A program made the position numbers and the translations under genes. From a bacterium (lineage in GTDB: Bacteria; Zhuqueibacterota; Zhuqueibacteria; Oleimicrobiales; Geothermoviventaceae), in assembly GCA_028275345.1 (NCBI GenBank), contig JAPWUV010000001.1:310001-374000 (forward strand): a DNA stretch of 64,000 nucleotides, read 5' to 3'. Below, piece after piece: positions 1-9,315 of this stretch (position 1 is the first letter of the stretch; each line of letters begins with the position of its first letter). The notes under the pieces were generated by a model. It was not told the origin of the DNA, did not search any database, and was given only the letters and a program-made list of their open reading frames with translations.

Positions 1-1
1 G

Positions 2-307
2 GAGCCTGCATTGGCGTACCTGTCGCGGGCTGTGGAGCTCGATTCCTCCCAGGCGGAGGCCCGATGTTCTCTCGGAGCGGCGCTTTTGGATCAGGGGCAG
101 ATTCAGCAGGCGACGCGCCATCTCGAAGCGGCAATCCGCCTGGATCCTTCCCTCGCCAGGGCATACTTCCAGTTATCCAGGGCATATCTGGAAGCGGGTC
201 AGCCGGAGAGGGCCAGGGAATACCTCCGGCACGCCGAGTCCCTCGGATACAAGGTGCCGGTGGAATTCATCGAGCGTCTCGCAGGGGCGGTCCGAGAGTC
301 GCGCTGA
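2..307 (+). CDS. TPR-repeat protein, C-terminal fragment (5' end outside window)
   Basis: The frame is open from the second base of the window, so the true start lies upstream and only about 101 codons are visible. They encode roughly two and a half tetratricopeptide units. The spacing of small residues and the LDPS-type turns (LDSS, LDPS) recur about every 34 residues, as expected for TPR helix pairs. No signal peptide, catalytic motif or partner domain can be seen in this piece. TPR arrays normally mediate protein-protein contacts, and the partner here cannot be inferred. The gene ends 218 bases before efp, which has its own promoter, so the two are probably not one transcription unit. Confidence 0.75.
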   Translation, partial: EPALAYLSRAVELDSSQAEARCSLGAALLDQGQIQQATRHLEAAIRLDPSLARAYFQLSRAYLEAGQPERAREYLRHAESLGYKVPVEFIERLAGAVRESR

Positions 308-423
308 GGGCCGCGGCCGGCGCGTTTGGTGGCGACCCGGAGGAGGCCTCTGTCTCAGATCCGGCGCGGGGGAGTTGGACGCCTCCGCCGCCACGGCCGC
401 GGAGGCGGGTGTTTACAAATGCG

Positions 424-452
424 TTGACTTTTAGGAGGGGTCAGGTTATATT
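424..452 (+). promoter_or_regulatory. Candidate promoter of the efp-accBC-gcv cluster
   Basis: A -35 element TTGACT (424-429) and a -10 element TATATT (447-452) are separated by 17 bases. The predicted start of transcription lies near 459, about 65 bases before the efp start codon. The layout matches the other candidate promoters in this window (TTG, 20 bases, TAnnTT). Functional assignment is inference. Confidence 0.6.
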
Positions 453-525
453 CGGGCGCTTTCGAAGACAGGTGAGGGGCGTCACAATAGACTGCGTGAA
501 CTGGTCTTTCGGAGGGCATACCTGT

Positions 526-1086
526 ATGGCGACCACCTCGGATTTCCGGAACGGCATGACCATCGTTCTGGACGGCGAGATTTGGACCATCGTGGAGTTC
601 CTGCACGTGAACCCCGGCAAGGGGAGCGCCTTCGTCCGCACCAAGCTGAAAAACCTGAAGACGGGCCGGGTCATCGATCGCACTTTCCGATCGGGGGAGC
701 GGGTGGAAGATGTACGGGTGGAACGAAAGGAAATGCAGTACCTGTACCAGTCGGAAGGGCATTATGCGTTCATGGATGTGGAGACGTACGAGCAGGTGAT
801 GGTGGACGAAGAACTGGTCGGCGACAAGAAGCTCTTCCTGAAGGAGGGCCAGACGGTGGGCGTGCTCTTCAGCGGAGACACGCCGGTGGGCGTGGAGCTG
901 CCCTTCTTCGTGGAGCTGGCGGTGGTGAAAACGGAGCCGGGTGTGCGGGGGGATACGGCTTCCGGGGGGTCGAAGCCGGCGACGCTTGAGACCGGGGCTG
1001 TGATCCAGGTGCCGCTTTTCATCGAGGAAGGCGACGTGCTGAAGGTGGACACCCGCACGGGTGAGTACATCGAGCGCGTCAGGTAG
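526..1086 (+). CDS. efp: Translation elongation factor P
   Basis: EF-P binds the ribosome between the P and E sites and relieves stalling at consecutive prolines. The 186-residue product has the usual length and three-domain order: an N-terminal KOW-like domain (about 1-65), then two OB-type domains. The modification loop PGKG places the target lysine at residue 32. The start was set at ATG 526 because the protein then begins directly with the EF-P sequence, and a GGAGGG ribosome site lies about nine bases upstream. The open frame extends far upstream but is non-conserved. efp heads a run with accB and accC, a common bacterial neighbourhood. A lysine 2,3-aminomutase-family gene lies 8.4 kb away. 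Whether it modifies EF-P is unknown. Confidence 0.95.
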   Translation: MATTSDFRNGMTIVLDGEIWTIVEFLHVNPGKGSAFVRTKLKNLKTGRVIDRTFRSGERVEDVRVERKEMQYLYQSEGHYAFMDVETYEQVMVDEELVGDKKLFLKEGQTVGVLFSGDTPVGVELPFFVELAVVKTEPGVRGDTASGGSKPATLETGAVIQVPLFIEEGDVLKVDTRTGEYIERVR

Positions 1087-1109
1087 CGGACGCGCCCTCG
1101 GAGGGAGGC

Positions 1110-1604
1110 ATGAGAGAAGAAGAAATCCGGCGACTGATCCGGATCGTCGAAGAGAGCAACATTGCCGAGCTGGAGGTTCGCCGGTGGGGCCGCAGCGTGA
1201 GGATCCGCAAGTTCATCCCGTCCCCGACGGATGGGGATGGGGCGACGACGGTGGTTCATGCCATCCCGCAGCAAGTAGCCGCACCTGTCCCGCCGGCGGT
1301 CGCGGAACCGAAGCCGGCTCCTCCCGTGGAGGTTCCGTCGGCACCCCCTAAACCTGCTGTCCAGCTGATCGAGATCCGCTCGCCCATGGTCGGCACGTTC
1401 TACCGCGCTCCGGCGCCCGGGGCTGAGCCCTACGTGCAGGTGGGGGACATCGTTTCCCCGGGCCAAGTGCTCTGCATCATCGAGGCCATGAAGCTGATGA
1501 ATGAGATCGAATCGGAGGTCTCCGGCCGGATTGTCGAAATCTGCGTGGAGAATGCTCAGCCGGTGGAGTACAACCAGGTGCTCTTCCGCCTGGAGCCAGT
1601 GTGA
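1110..1604 (+). CDS. accB: Biotin carboxyl carrier protein of acetyl-CoA carboxylase
   Basis: AccB carries the biotin that is carboxylated by AccC and delivers CO2 to acetyl-CoA in the first step of fatty acid synthesis. The 164-residue protein shows the expected order: a charged N-terminal region, a Pro/Ala-rich linker (about 50-85) and a C-terminal biotinyl domain. The biotinylation motif [10 protein letters not shown] puts the modified lysine at residue 128. It starts 23 bases after efp and is followed 42 bases later by accC, so one transcript is likely. The carboxyltransferase beta subunit accD is encoded separately at 31.1 kb. accA is not in the window. Confidence 0.96.
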   Translation: MREEEIRRLIRIVEESNIAELEVRRWGRSVRIRKFIPSPTDGDGATTVVHAIPQQVAAPVPPAVAEPKPAPPVEVPSAPPKPAVQLIEIRSPMVGTFYRAPAPGAEPYVQVGDIVSPGQVLCIIEAMKLMNEIESEVSGRIVEICVENAQPVEYNQVLFRLEPV

Positions 1605-1646
1605 GGGACCGCAAACGGGACCGGGTGACGCTGGGCGCAGCAAGAG

Positions 1647-3020
1647 GTGGCCTTGATCCGGAAGGTTTTGATAGCCAATCGTGGGGAGATTGCCCTTCGC
1701 ATCATCCGCGCTTGCAAGGAGCTGGGCATCCAGACGGTGGCGGTCTATTCGGAGGCAGATGCGGAATCCCTCCCGGTGCGATTCGCGGATGAGGCCGTGT
1801 GCATTGGCCCGAGCCCCGGGCACCAGTCCTACCTGAACATCCCCCGACTCATCGCCGCAGCGGAAGTCACCAATGCTGATGCCATCCACCCGGGGTATGG
1901 TTTCCTGGCGGAAAGCGCTCGTTTCGCGGAGATCTGTGAGAATTGCGGCATCGTTTTCATCGGCCCGACTCCCGAAAGCATCGCCAAGATGGGCGACAAG
2001 GCCGTCGCCAAGAAGACGATGCGCGAAGCGGGAGTGCCGGTGATCCCGGGGAGCGAGGGCGTTCTGCGCGACGCCAAGGAAGCCCTGGAGGTGGCTGAAC
2101 ACATCGGTTACCCCGTGATCCTGAAGGCGGCGGCAGGCGGTGGCGGGCGGGGGATGCGGATCGTGCGCGAGCCGAAGGACATGGCCCCGGCCTTCCTCAC
2201 GGCAAGCTCGGAGGCGCAAGCAGCCTTCGGCAGCCCGGACCTCTACCTGGAAAAGTACTTTGAGCAGCCCCGCCACATTGAGGTGCAGGTGCTCGGCGAT
2301 GGCAAGGGCGGGGTGATCACCCTCGGCGAGCGCGAATGCTCCATCCAGCGCAAGCACCAGAAGCTGATCGAGGAGGCTCCCTCTCCCGCCGTCACCCCGG
2401 AATTGCGGCGGAGGATGGAGGAGGCGGCGCGCCGAGGTGCGGAGGCGGTCAACTACCGGAGCGCCGGCACCATCGAGTTCCTCCTGGACCGGGACGGGAA
2501 TTTCTACTTCATGGAGATGAACACCCGGATCCAGGTGGAGCACCCGGTCACGGAGATGGTCACGGGCCTGGACCTCATCAAGGAGCAGATCTTGATCGCC
2601 GGCGGGGGGACGTTGGAGCACGTGGTGTGGGACCACCAGATCCGCGGTCACGCCATCGAATGCCGCATCAATGCGGAGGACCCGGAGAGAGGGTTCCGTC
2701 CGTCGCCAGGCCGGATTGAGAGTCTGCACCTTCCGGGCGGGCCTGGGATTCGCATCGATTCGCACATCTACGCCCAGTACGTGGTACCTCCCTTCTACGA
2801 TTCCCTCATTGCCAAGATCATCGCCTACGGGCGCGATCGCGAGGAGGCTCTCCGTCGCATGCAGCGGGCGCTGGACGAGTTCATCATCGAAGGGATCAAG
2901 ACCACCATCCCGCTCCACCAGCGGATTCTCGCCCACAGCGACTTTCGGGCGGGGCGAATCGATACCGGATTTCTGGCCCGTTTGGAGGAGAGCGCGGCCG
3001 AGCTCAAGGCCGCTTCGTGA
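1647..3020 (+). CDS. accC: Biotin carboxylase subunit of acetyl-CoA carboxylase
   Basis: Biotin carboxylase uses ATP and bicarbonate to carboxylate the biotin on AccB. The product is about 457 residues, close to the usual 445-455. It has the biotin carboxylase N-terminal domain ([15 protein letters not shown]), an ATP-grasp domain with the glycine-rich [11 protein letters not shown] loop near residue 165, the [12 protein letters not shown] segment and the catalytic [14 protein letters not shown] segment. The start is GTG 1647 or, perhaps better, TTG 1653. The latter gives the typical [13 protein letters not shown]-terminus with an AAGAGG ribosome site five bases upstream. All active-site elements appear intact. 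Confidence 0.96.
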   Translation: MALIRKVLIANRGEIALRIIRACKELGIQTVAVYSEADAESLPVRFADEAVCIGPSPGHQSYLNIPRLIAAAEVTNADAIHPGYGFLAESARFAEICENCGIVFIGPTPESIAKMGDKAVAKKTMREAGVPVIPGSEGVLRDAKEALEVAEHIGYPVILKAAAGGGGRGMRIVREPKDMAPAFLTASSEAQAAFGSPDLYLEKYFEQPRHIEVQVLGDGKGGVITLGERECSIQRKHQKLIEEAPSPAVTPELRRRMEEAARRGAEAVNYRSAGTIEFLLDRDGNFYFMEMNTRIQVEHPVTEMVTGLDLIKEQILIAGGGTLEHVVWDHQIRGHAIECRINAEDPERGFRPSPGRIESLHLPGGPGIRIDSHIYAQYVVPPFYDSLIAKIIAYGRDREEALRRMQRALDEFIIEGIKTTIPLHQRILAHSDFRAGRIDTGFLARLEESAAELKAAS

Positions 3021-3083
3021 CCCCAACGGAGGAAGGAAACGCTGTCATTTCGGACAAGAGCGCGAGGCTACGAGGAGGCACCG

Positions 3084-3464
3084 ATGAACGTCCCTGACGA
3101 TCTCCTGTACACGGAAGAGCACGAGTGGGTGCGCGTAGAGGATTCGGAGGCGGTAGTGGGCATCACGGATTACGCCCAGAGCGAGCTGGGCGACATCGTC
3201 TACGTCGAGTTGCCCGAAGTGGGAGCCCGGACCAAGCAAATGGAGCCCTTCGGCACCGTGGAAGCGGTCAAGGCTGTCTCCGACCTGTACGCCCCGCTGA
3301 GCGGCAAGGTGATCGAAGTCAATGAGGCTCTGGCGGATCACCCCGAACTGGTGAACAAGGATCCCTACGGGGAAGGGTGGATGATTCGCATCGAGATCGA
3401 GAACCCCGCCGAGCTGGGCAATCTCCTCGACGCCGACGGGTATCGCAACCTCATTGGCAAGTGA
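3084..3464 (+). CDS. gcvH: Glycine cleavage system H protein
   Basis: GcvH is the lipoylated shuttle that carries the aminomethyl group from P protein to T protein and returns dihydrolipoyl groups to L protein. The 126-residue product has the normal length and the lipoyl site VEAVKAVSD, with the attachment lysine at residue 63. A clear GAGGAGG ribosome site precedes ATG 3084. The gene follows accC by 63 bases and precedes gcvPA by 22 bases. This puts two swinging-arm cofactor carriers, AccB and GcvH, in one cluster. gcvT, the L protein gene and lipoylation genes are not in the window. Confidence 0.96.
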   Translation: MNVPDDLLYTEEHEWVRVEDSEAVVGITDYAQSELGDIVYVELPEVGARTKQMEPFGTVEAVKAVSDLYAPLSGKVIEVNEALADHPELVNKDPYGEGWMIRIEIENPAELGNLLDADGYRNLIGK

Positions 3465-3486
3465 GCGGGCGAGGCAAGAGACGACC

Positions 3487-4830
3487 ATGAGCTACATCCC
3501 CCTCACCGAAGAGGAACGCAGGGAGATGCTGCACGCCATTGGCGTCGGCAGCATCGACGAGCTCTTTGCGCACATCCCGGAAAAATACCGGCTCATGCGG
3601 GCCCTGGATCTCCCCCCGGGACTTTCGGAGCTGGAGGTCACGCGTCTGCTTCGTTCGTTGGCCGCAAAGAATGCCACGTGCGAGGACTACGTCTGTTTCC
3701 TCGGCGGAGGCGCCTACGACCACTTTGTGCCTGCTGTCATCGATCAGATCTTGTTGCGCTCGGAGTACTACACCGCGTACACGCCCTACCAGGCCGAAGT
3801 GAGCCAGGGCACGCTCCAGTCCATCTACGAGTACCAGACCATGATCTGCGAGCTGACCGGGATGGATGTGGCCAACGCCTCCATGTACGACGGAGCCTCT
3901 GCGCTGGCCGAGGGCGTGCTGATGGCGGTGGCGCACACCGGGCGCAAGCGGGTGCTCGTCGGGGAAAGCCTCCACCCGCATTACCTCGAGGTGATCCATA
4001 CCTACTGCCACGGGCAGGGGATCGAGGTGAAAGTGTTGCCCTGTCCGGAGGGGCGTCTTTCCCCGGTGGAGGTGGGGAAGTCCATCGGTGAAGCCGAGTT
4101 TGGGGCGCTGGTGGTCCAGCACCCCAATTTTTTTGGCCTGTTGGAGCCCGTAGCTGAGCTCTCGGAAATGGCCCACGCAGCCGGTGCGCTGCTGGTCACG
4201 TCCAATGACCCTATTTCCCTTGCACTCCTCAGGCCGCCCGGTCGCTACGGGGCGGACATCGCCACGGGGGAAGGTCAGCCGTTGGGCATCCCCCTCAGTT
4301 TCGGCGGGCCGTACCTCGGCTTCTTCGCCGTTCGAAAGGAGCTTGTGCGCCGCATGCCTGGCCGGCTCATCGGGATGACAGTTGATGGCCAGGGGCGCCG
4401 AGGCTTCGTCATGACCCTGCAGACCCGCGAGCAGCACATCCGGCGGGAACGAGCCACTTCGAACATCTGCACGAACCAGGCCCTCATGGCCTTGGCAGCG
4501 ACCCTCTACCTCACCCTCCTGGGTCCGCAGGGGCTGCGCAAAGTGGCCGAGCTTTGCTTGCAGAAAACGCATTACCTGGCAGACCGCATCGCAAGACTCC
4601 CCGGCTATTCCCTCATTTACTCCGGCCCATTCTTCAAGGAATTCCTCGTGAGGACGCCGGTGCCGGCCAGGGATTTAGTCCTGGCTGCCCTGGAAGAGAG
4701 AATCTTCGCCGGGGTGCCCCTGTCGCGCTTCTGGCCTGAGCGATCCCATGAGCTCTTGATCGCCGTCACTGAGAAGCGCACGCGAGAAGAGATGGACCGC
4801 TACGTGGAGCTTCTGAAGAAGCTAGCGTAG
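3487..4830 (+). CDS. gcvPA: Glycine decarboxylase P protein, subunit 1 (split type)
   Basis: This is the N-terminal half of the PLP-dependent P protein, found as a separate polypeptide in many thermophiles and deep-branching bacteria. The 447-residue product starts with MSYIPLTEEERREML and contains conserved family segments such as FLGGGAYDHFVP, TPYQAEVSQGTLQ and the MYDGASALAE region. The PLP-binding lysine resides in the partner subunit GcvPB, so this chain alone is not expected to be active. Unusually, gcvPB does not follow: the next gene is an unrelated secreted esterase. I chose ATG 3487 over an in-frame upstream start because it gives the family N-terminus. Confidence 0.93.
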   Translation: MSYIPLTEEERREMLHAIGVGSIDELFAHIPEKYRLMRALDLPPGLSELEVTRLLRSLAAKNATCEDYVCFLGGGAYDHFVPAVIDQILLRSEYYTAYTPYQAEVSQGTLQSIYEYQTMICELTGMDVANASMYDGASALAEGVLMAVAHTGRKRVLVGESLHPHYLEVIHTYCHGQGIEVKVLPCPEGRLSPVEVGKSIGEAEFGALVVQHPNFFGLLEPVAELSEMAHAAGALLVTSNDPISLALLRPPGRYGADIATGEGQPLGIPLSFGGPYLGFFAVRKELVRRMPGRLIGMTVDGQGRRGFVMTLQTREQHIRRERATSNICTNQALMALAATLYLTLLGPQGLRKVAELCLQKTHYLADRIARLPGYSLIYSGPFFKEFLVRTPVPARDLVLAALEERIFAGVPLSRFWPERSHELLIAVTEKRTREEMDRYVELLKKLA

Positions 4831-4997
4831 CCCGGCTGCTGGTGCGGTGCGACGCTCACGGAGCGCGCAAACCTGGCCAGCCTGAGCGGGCCCGGCAAAT
4901 CATGGGGGATTTCAGAGGGGGTCATTCCACGTCGGCTGGTCAGGAGGCGATCACCCATCGGATAGCGGGATCCTTTTTCGCTGCGGGAGGTGCGGAG

Positions 4998-7676
4998 ATG
5001 CCCAAGTGGGTGAAACCGGCTCGGGTCATGGCGCTTGTCCTGTGTGGCGTATGGTCTTCCGGTTGGGTCTTTGCGCAGCAGAGCGGGGAACTCGAACGGA
5101 GAAAGCAGTACCTGGAGCAGCTTCGTAGGATCTTGCCAGCGAGCCCCGAATGGGAGGACTGGCTCGAGCGCTCGGGGGAGTTGCCGCCGGACTTCGCCGC
5201 CTTGCCTTCCTGCGCCGAGCTTCCTAATCCCCTCCTCCGCCGCCAAGGCGGAAGGGAGGTGCCCGTGACCTCCCCCGCAGAGTGGGCCGTCCAGCGAAAC
5301 GAGCTCAAACAGCAGCTTCAGTATTGGCTGCTTGGTTCTACTCCCCCACCCCCGGATCAGATCAAGATCGAGATCCTCCGGGAAGAAGATCTGGGCTCAG
5401 CCACCGCCCGCGAGGTCGTTCTCCGTTTCGGACCGACAATGCAGGCGCGTTTGTGGCTGGAGCTGATGATTCCGAAAGGGAAAGGGCCCTTTCCGGTCTT
5501 CCTGACGCAGGAGAATCATCGCGGGTGGGCCATATTGGCCCTGCGCCGGGGCTACCTTGCTTGCGTCTACGCTGGTTGCGACTCGCGCGACGACACCGAT
5601 ACCTTCCTCCGGGAATATCCCCAGTACGACTGGTCCCGCTTGACTCGCCGAGCCTGGGCCGCGAGCCGCTGCATCGACTACCTCGAGACCGTGCCGGAGG
5701 CCGACACGGCTCGCATCGCCATCACCGGGCATTCGCGCAATGGGAAGCAGGCCCTCATCGCGGCGGCCCTGGATGAACGGATCGATCTGGTCATCTCCAG
5801 TAGCTCGGGGGCAGGCGGTGCGATGACGTCCCGCTACCTTTCGGAGCAGCATTTCGGTGAGGGGATCGAGCTCATCACCCGCCGCTTCCCGGATTGGTTC
5901 CATCCTCGGTGGCGTTTCTTCGTGGGGCGGGAGCAAAAGCTGCCGGTTGATCTTCACGAGCTCGTGGCCCTTGCCGCGCCCCGGCCGTGTCTTCTCAGCT
6001 GCGCGTTGAACGACGGCGTGGAAAGCGTATGGGCCATGGAGCAAACGTACCTGTCGGTCAAACCGGTCTACCGGCTGCTGGGCGCAGAGGATCGCATCCG
6101 GATCCTGTGGCGGGAAGGCGGGCACGAGACCAGCTCCTGGCTCATCGAGCGCTATCTCGACTGGTGCGATCTGCAATTCGGCCGGGGCCAGTACGAGTTC
6201 CCGGAGCATTTCGTGTACCCGGTCGACTGGGACGGCTGGAAGGCGCTCAGCAAGGTGGAACTGGATCCAACTCGTCTGGCGAGGCAGGGGGTACGGAATG
6301 CCCTTCTGAGCGCCGGCGAGCCGATCGAAACGCCGCAGCAGTGGGAAGCGCGGAAGAAGGCAATCCGCCGGCAGGTGGCGGAAATGCTGGGGGAGGAGCC
6401 TCCGCGTGTCCCCAATCCGGGGGAGACGTACGGCTTGGGACCGGAGTACGTGGCATCTCTGCTCAATCGGGCCTCGCCGCCGACTCGAGCGGGTCTGGAG
6501 ACGTGGCTTCTCAGCGGGGATGATCTCGTGGACGCGGCAGGTTTGGCGAAGCGACTTCAGTCCCGCCGAGGTGCACTGGAAAGACACATCTGGGATCGTC
6601 TGCCGGCGGATGTTCGGGCGCGATTGGCGGAGGCTAGCCCGGCCGAGGAGGCGTCGATCCGGGCCCTGCTCGCTCACCAACTGAATCGGATCCTGACGGA
6701 GGATTCTCTCCTTGCGCACCTCGAAGCGCGGGAAGGGTTATCCCCCCGGAAGTTTCGCAAGCTCTTCTCTTCGATCGCCGATCCGGCGGCGCGTGCTCGG
6801 GCCAATCGAATCCTGCTGGAAGAGGTCTTTCCGGGCCACGTGCAACGGACGTTGGCATTGCTTCGTCGGCAGGTGATGTTCGGGGAGTATATCCAGGGCG
6901 ACCTGATCTATCCGGCGGCTGCGGAGGCTCTCGGCGAGCGGATTCCGGTGGTTCTCTGGCTCCATCCCATCTCGCACCCAAGGGGATATGCGGCGGCCTA
7001 CATGCGAGGGGAACAACCGTATCGTCGCCTGGCCCGCGCTGGATTCGCCGTGTTCTGCTTCGATCAAATCGGGCACGGATGGCGGATCCACGAGGCGACG
7101 AATTTCTACCAGCGCCATCCGCGGTGGTCGCTTCTGGGCAAGACGGTCCGGGACGCGCAGGCTGCCTTGGACGTGTTGGGGAGCTTTGAATTTGCCGATA
7201 CGAGCAGGATCTGGGTCGTTGGCTACGCGACGGGAGCCCTGGTGGCTCTGCATCTGGCGGCGTTTGAAGATCGGCCGTGCGGGTGGGTGTTGGTCTGCCC
7301 GCCTCCCCCGTTCCGCCTGGACGCGGACCGGCGGGAGACGGGTGGGATCAGCCGCTGGGCTCAGCTCACCATGCTATTACCACGGCTGGGGTTCTTCGTC
7401 GGGCACGAGGACCGGGTCCCGTACGATCTGCACGAGCTTATGGCCTGCATGGCACCCCGCCAGGTTCTCGTCGTGGCGCCCACCTTGGACCGGGAAGCTC
7501 CTCCCCAGCTGGTCGCGGCCGCGGTGGAAGCCGCCCGGCCCGTGTTCCAACTCCTCGGAGCGCCCGACGCTCTGACCTTGCTCTCTCCCGAAGATTACAA
7601 TCACTTCGGCACGGCGATGCAGGACAGAGTGATCGAATGGCTGCGGGAGCACGCGCTCGGGGAAACCGGAGACTGA
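4998..7676 (+). CDS. Secreted tandem alpha/beta-hydrolase, CE15-like esterase with a degenerate second domain
   Basis: The 892-residue product begins with a signal peptide (about 1-27, ending WVFAQ). The first hydrolase domain (about 90-460) carries TGHSRNGKQAL with nucleophile Ser246. Together with the later GREQKLPVDLHE and EGGHETSSW segments this resembles 4-O-methyl-glucuronoyl methylesterases of family CE15, which cut lignin-glucuronoxylan ester links. A second hydrolase-like domain (about 640-890) keeps the fold motifs and a histidine in EDYNHFG (His869), but its nucleophile elbow reads GYATGA, with Ala744 where serine is expected. The substrate assignment is inference from motif resemblance. 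Generic acetyl-xylan or other esterase activity is possible. ATG 4998 has a strong ribosome site (GGGAGG) and gives the signal peptide. Confidence 0.75.
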   Translation: MPKWVKPARVMALVLCGVWSSGWVFAQQSGELERRKQYLEQLRRILPASPEWEDWLERSGELPPDFAALPSCAELPNPLLRRQGGREVPVTSPAEWAVQRNELKQQLQYWLLGSTPPPPDQIKIEILREEDLGSATAREVVLRFGPTMQARLWLELMIPKGKGPFPVFLTQENHRGWAILALRRGYLACVYAGCDSRDDTDTFLREYPQYDWSRLTRRAWAASRCIDYLETVPEADTARIAITGHSRNGKQALIAAALDERIDLVISSSSGAGGAMTSRYLSEQHFGEGIELITRRFPDWFHPRWRFFVGREQKLPVDLHELVALAAPRPCLLSCALNDGVESVWAMEQTYLSVKPVYRLLGAEDRIRILWREGGHETSSWLIERYLDWCDLQFGRGQYEFPEHFVYPVDWDGWKALSKVELDPTRLARQGVRNALLSAGEPIETPQQWEARKKAIRRQVAEMLGEEPPRVPNPGETYGLGPEYVASLLNRASPPTRAGLETWLLSGDDLVDAAGLAKRLQSRRGALERHIWDRLPADVRARLAEASPAEEASIRALLAHQLNRILTEDSLLAHLEAREGLSPRKFRKLFSSIADPAARARANRILLEEVFPGHVQRTLALLRRQVMFGEYIQGDLIYPAAAEALGERIPVVLWLHPISHPRGYAAAYMRGEQPYRRLARAGFAVFCFDQIGHGWRIHEATNFYQRHPRWSLLGKTVRDAQAALDVLGSFEFADTSRIWVVGYATGALVALHLAAFEDRPCGWVLVCPPPPFRLDADRRETGGISRWAQLTMLLPRLGFFVGHEDRVPYDLHELMACMAPRQVLVVAPTLDREAPPQLVAAAVEAARPVFQLLGAPDALTLLSPEDYNHFGTAMQDRVIEWLREHALGETGD

Positions 7677-7701
7677 TGGGGGAGGCTGCCTCGGAGACGC
7701 G

Positions 7702-8400
7702 TCACCCCGCGGGTCGGAAGACGAAGGTCTGTCGGTATGCCTCCGGGGCTTCGCTCTCCGGGCTCGCGGGGAAGATGAGTTCCGCGAGGATGCTCGCTGC
7801 CTTCTTTGCGAAATCGGACTCGGCCAACTCGCCGTCGAGGATCTCCACCTTACTGACTCGCCCGAAAGGCTCGACCACGATCCGGACCGTCAGGCTTCCA
7901 GCGAAATCCGGGTTCAGCCGGAGCTCCCGCTGGTAGGCGTGCTGCAGAAGCTTCGTCCCGTACAGCATCACGGCCCGTACGGCGGCCAGATCGCGCCCGG
8001 AGGAATCCTTGCGCCTTGGATGCGGCGCCAACTCGGTGCGCCGAGCGGGTCGCGGCGGAAGTGCGATCTTCTCCAGGGGAGCCGGCTGGATGGTCTCGGC
8101 TGTCGCGCTTCGCGCGGGGGCGAGATGCTTTGGCTGGGATGGCCGTCCGGCCACCCCCGGTCGAGCGATGGCGACGGAGGGAGAGCGCAGAAGCTCCGCG
8201 GCGGGGCCTGGCTCGCGCCTGTCCTCGGCTCCACGGGGCAGGGAGCACGAGGGCGGACCGGAAGCGACGCCGCTCCGCGCGCCTCGCAGGAGAGCGGATT
8301 TCGGCCGCAGCAAATGTTTCCCCGTTCCGAGGTAGAAACCGAAGGCCAAGAGAAGGATTGCGCCTGTAGCGACGGGAATGCGCTTCCGGAATCCACGCAT
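7702..8400 (-). CDS. TonB/AgmX-type C-terminal domain protein
   Basis: The 232-residue product has one N-terminal membrane segment (about 11-27) and a long Pro/Arg/Ala-rich periplasmic linker. Its C-terminal domain (about 150-232) follows the TonB/AgmX-PglI pattern: SLTVRIVVEPFGRVSKVEI, then a small residue-rich helix ending in IFPASPE and a final strand. Such proteins link inner-membrane energy or motility complexes to outer-membrane partners. No ExbB/ExbD genes are nearby. It lies downstream of the collapsed permease/barrel locus on the same strand, and converges with the esterase gene with only 25 bases between the two stops. The specific partner is unknown. Confidence 0.65.
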   Translation of the reverse strand: MRGFRKRIPVATGAILLLAFGFYLGTGKHLLRPKSALLRGARSGVASGPPSCSLPRGAEDRREPGPAAELLRSPSVAIARPGVAGRPSQPKHLAPARSATAETIQPAPLEKIALPPRPARRTELAPHPRRKDSSGRDLAAVRAVMLYGTKLLQHAYQRELRLNPDFAGSLTVRIVVEPFGRVSKVEILDGELAESDFAKKAASILAELIFPASPESEAPEAYRQTFVFRPAG

Positions 8401-8503
8401 CGAGGAGCCCTCTCGCTCTGGTCCGCACTTGCCATCGACATTCGGCTATGTACGCACAAGAGGGGGCGACTGCAGAGGGAAGGATGCCGGAGGGGGGTGG
8501 ACT

Positions 8504-9142
8504 TCAGAAATACCACTCGAACCTCAGGAAGCCGGCGCTTGGGTAGGATCCGTACTCGGCGTCCCCGGCGCCGCTGCACGCTTGGAGGCCGGCGCTGAGG
8601 GCGGCGTTGTCCGCGGCCGAGTAGCTCAGGTTCGTCAGGACAAAGCGACTTCCGTCGTCCAGGTTCAGACAGCTGCCCACGCCGAAACGCACCAGCGGAT
8701 GAAGCTGGAGGACCGTCTGGAGGAAGACGTTCAGGATCTCACCGCGAAATAGCCGGGCGAACTCGTATTGAGCCCTTTCCCGTTTGCCCTCGCCGTTGAA
8801 ATGGTATTCCAGGAGTCCGTAGAGTTTGGGGTTGAACTGGTAGTCCAATCCCAGGATCGCCCGGGTGAAGGCAGGGCCGGCTTCCCCCTTGGCGAAGTGG
8901 GCGATTTCGCTGGGACGGTCGATGCTCAGCTCAACCAGCGGATCCTCGTGGTAGCCGCTGCGATAGATCTGCACGTGCCCCACGTGCAGGCCGATCTGGT
9001 TCCGCGGCATCTGGAAGGCCAGTCCCCGGTAGAGACTGTCCTGAAGGATCATCGCCACCGTGGCGACCACGAGGGACCCCAAGATGATGATCGACCTCCG
9101 GCGGTTCCGCCAGAGATTGCGCCAGGCGATTCTCCACAGCAT
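8504..9142 (-). pseudogene. Chimeric remnant: N-terminus of an FtsX/MacB-like permease fused to the C-terminus of an outer-membrane barrel
   Basis: Residues 1 to about 75 are a typical FtsX-family permease start: LWRIAWRNLWRNRRR, one membrane helix, then the GHVQIYRSGYHEDP periplasmic segment. From about residue 90 the sequence changes to amphipathic beta strands (LGLDYQFNPKLYGLLEYHF) and ends in FEWYF, an outer-membrane barrel C-terminus. No natural topology joins an inner-membrane helix to the last strands of a barrel. I read this as an in-frame deletion joining two neighbouring genes, with the junction at about 8866-8926. It starts at ATG 9142, overlapping the stop of the upstream permease tail (TGATG). 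An assembly error is an alternative. Confidence 0.7.
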
Positions 9143-9315
9143 CACATGTACCGGATCGCTTTGAGCGGTTCGAGCTTGGCCACCTTCCAGAGGGGGTAAA
9201 GACCGGCCGCAAGCGCAGCGGCCAGGATGGCGAGGGTTGAGCTAGAAAAGATGCCAGGTCGCACCGATGAGGTCATCACCGGAAGCCAGCCGAACTCTTC
9301 CATGTAAGAACCGAC
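9142..9315 (-). pseudogene. C-terminal tail of a second FtsX-like ABC permease, remainder deleted
   Basis: Reading the minus strand from about 9315 down to the TGA at 9144-9142 gives some 57 codons. They match the last helix and tail of FtsX/LolE-type permeases: MEEFGW, a hydrophobic helix (STLAILAAALAAGLYP), then LWKVAKLEPLKAIRYM. The family normally has about 400 residues. An in-frame stop lies just upstream (9318-9316), so no complete gene remains. The tail overlaps the start of the next remnant by TGATG, the arrangement expected for a once-coupled permease pair. Confidence 0.7.

Noticed and set aside
64-525. N-terminal extension of efp by about 154 codons
   Set aside because: The extension overlaps the TPR gene in another frame and passes through the efp promoter. 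EF-P length and start sequence fit ATG 526.
762-3026. 754-codon open frame on the minus strand across accB and accC
   Set aside because: It lies opposite well-defined efp, accB and accC genes. Its translation is His/Arg/Leu-rich and matches no family. Long antisense frames are expected in GC-rich coding DNA.
4842-4997. 52-codon N-terminal extension of the tandem esterase
   Set aside because: It would bury the signal peptide. ATG 4998 has a strong ribosome site directly upstream.
5397-6719. 440-codon minus-strand frame opposite the tandem esterase
   Set aside because: Antisense shadow of a real gene with clear hydrolase motifs.
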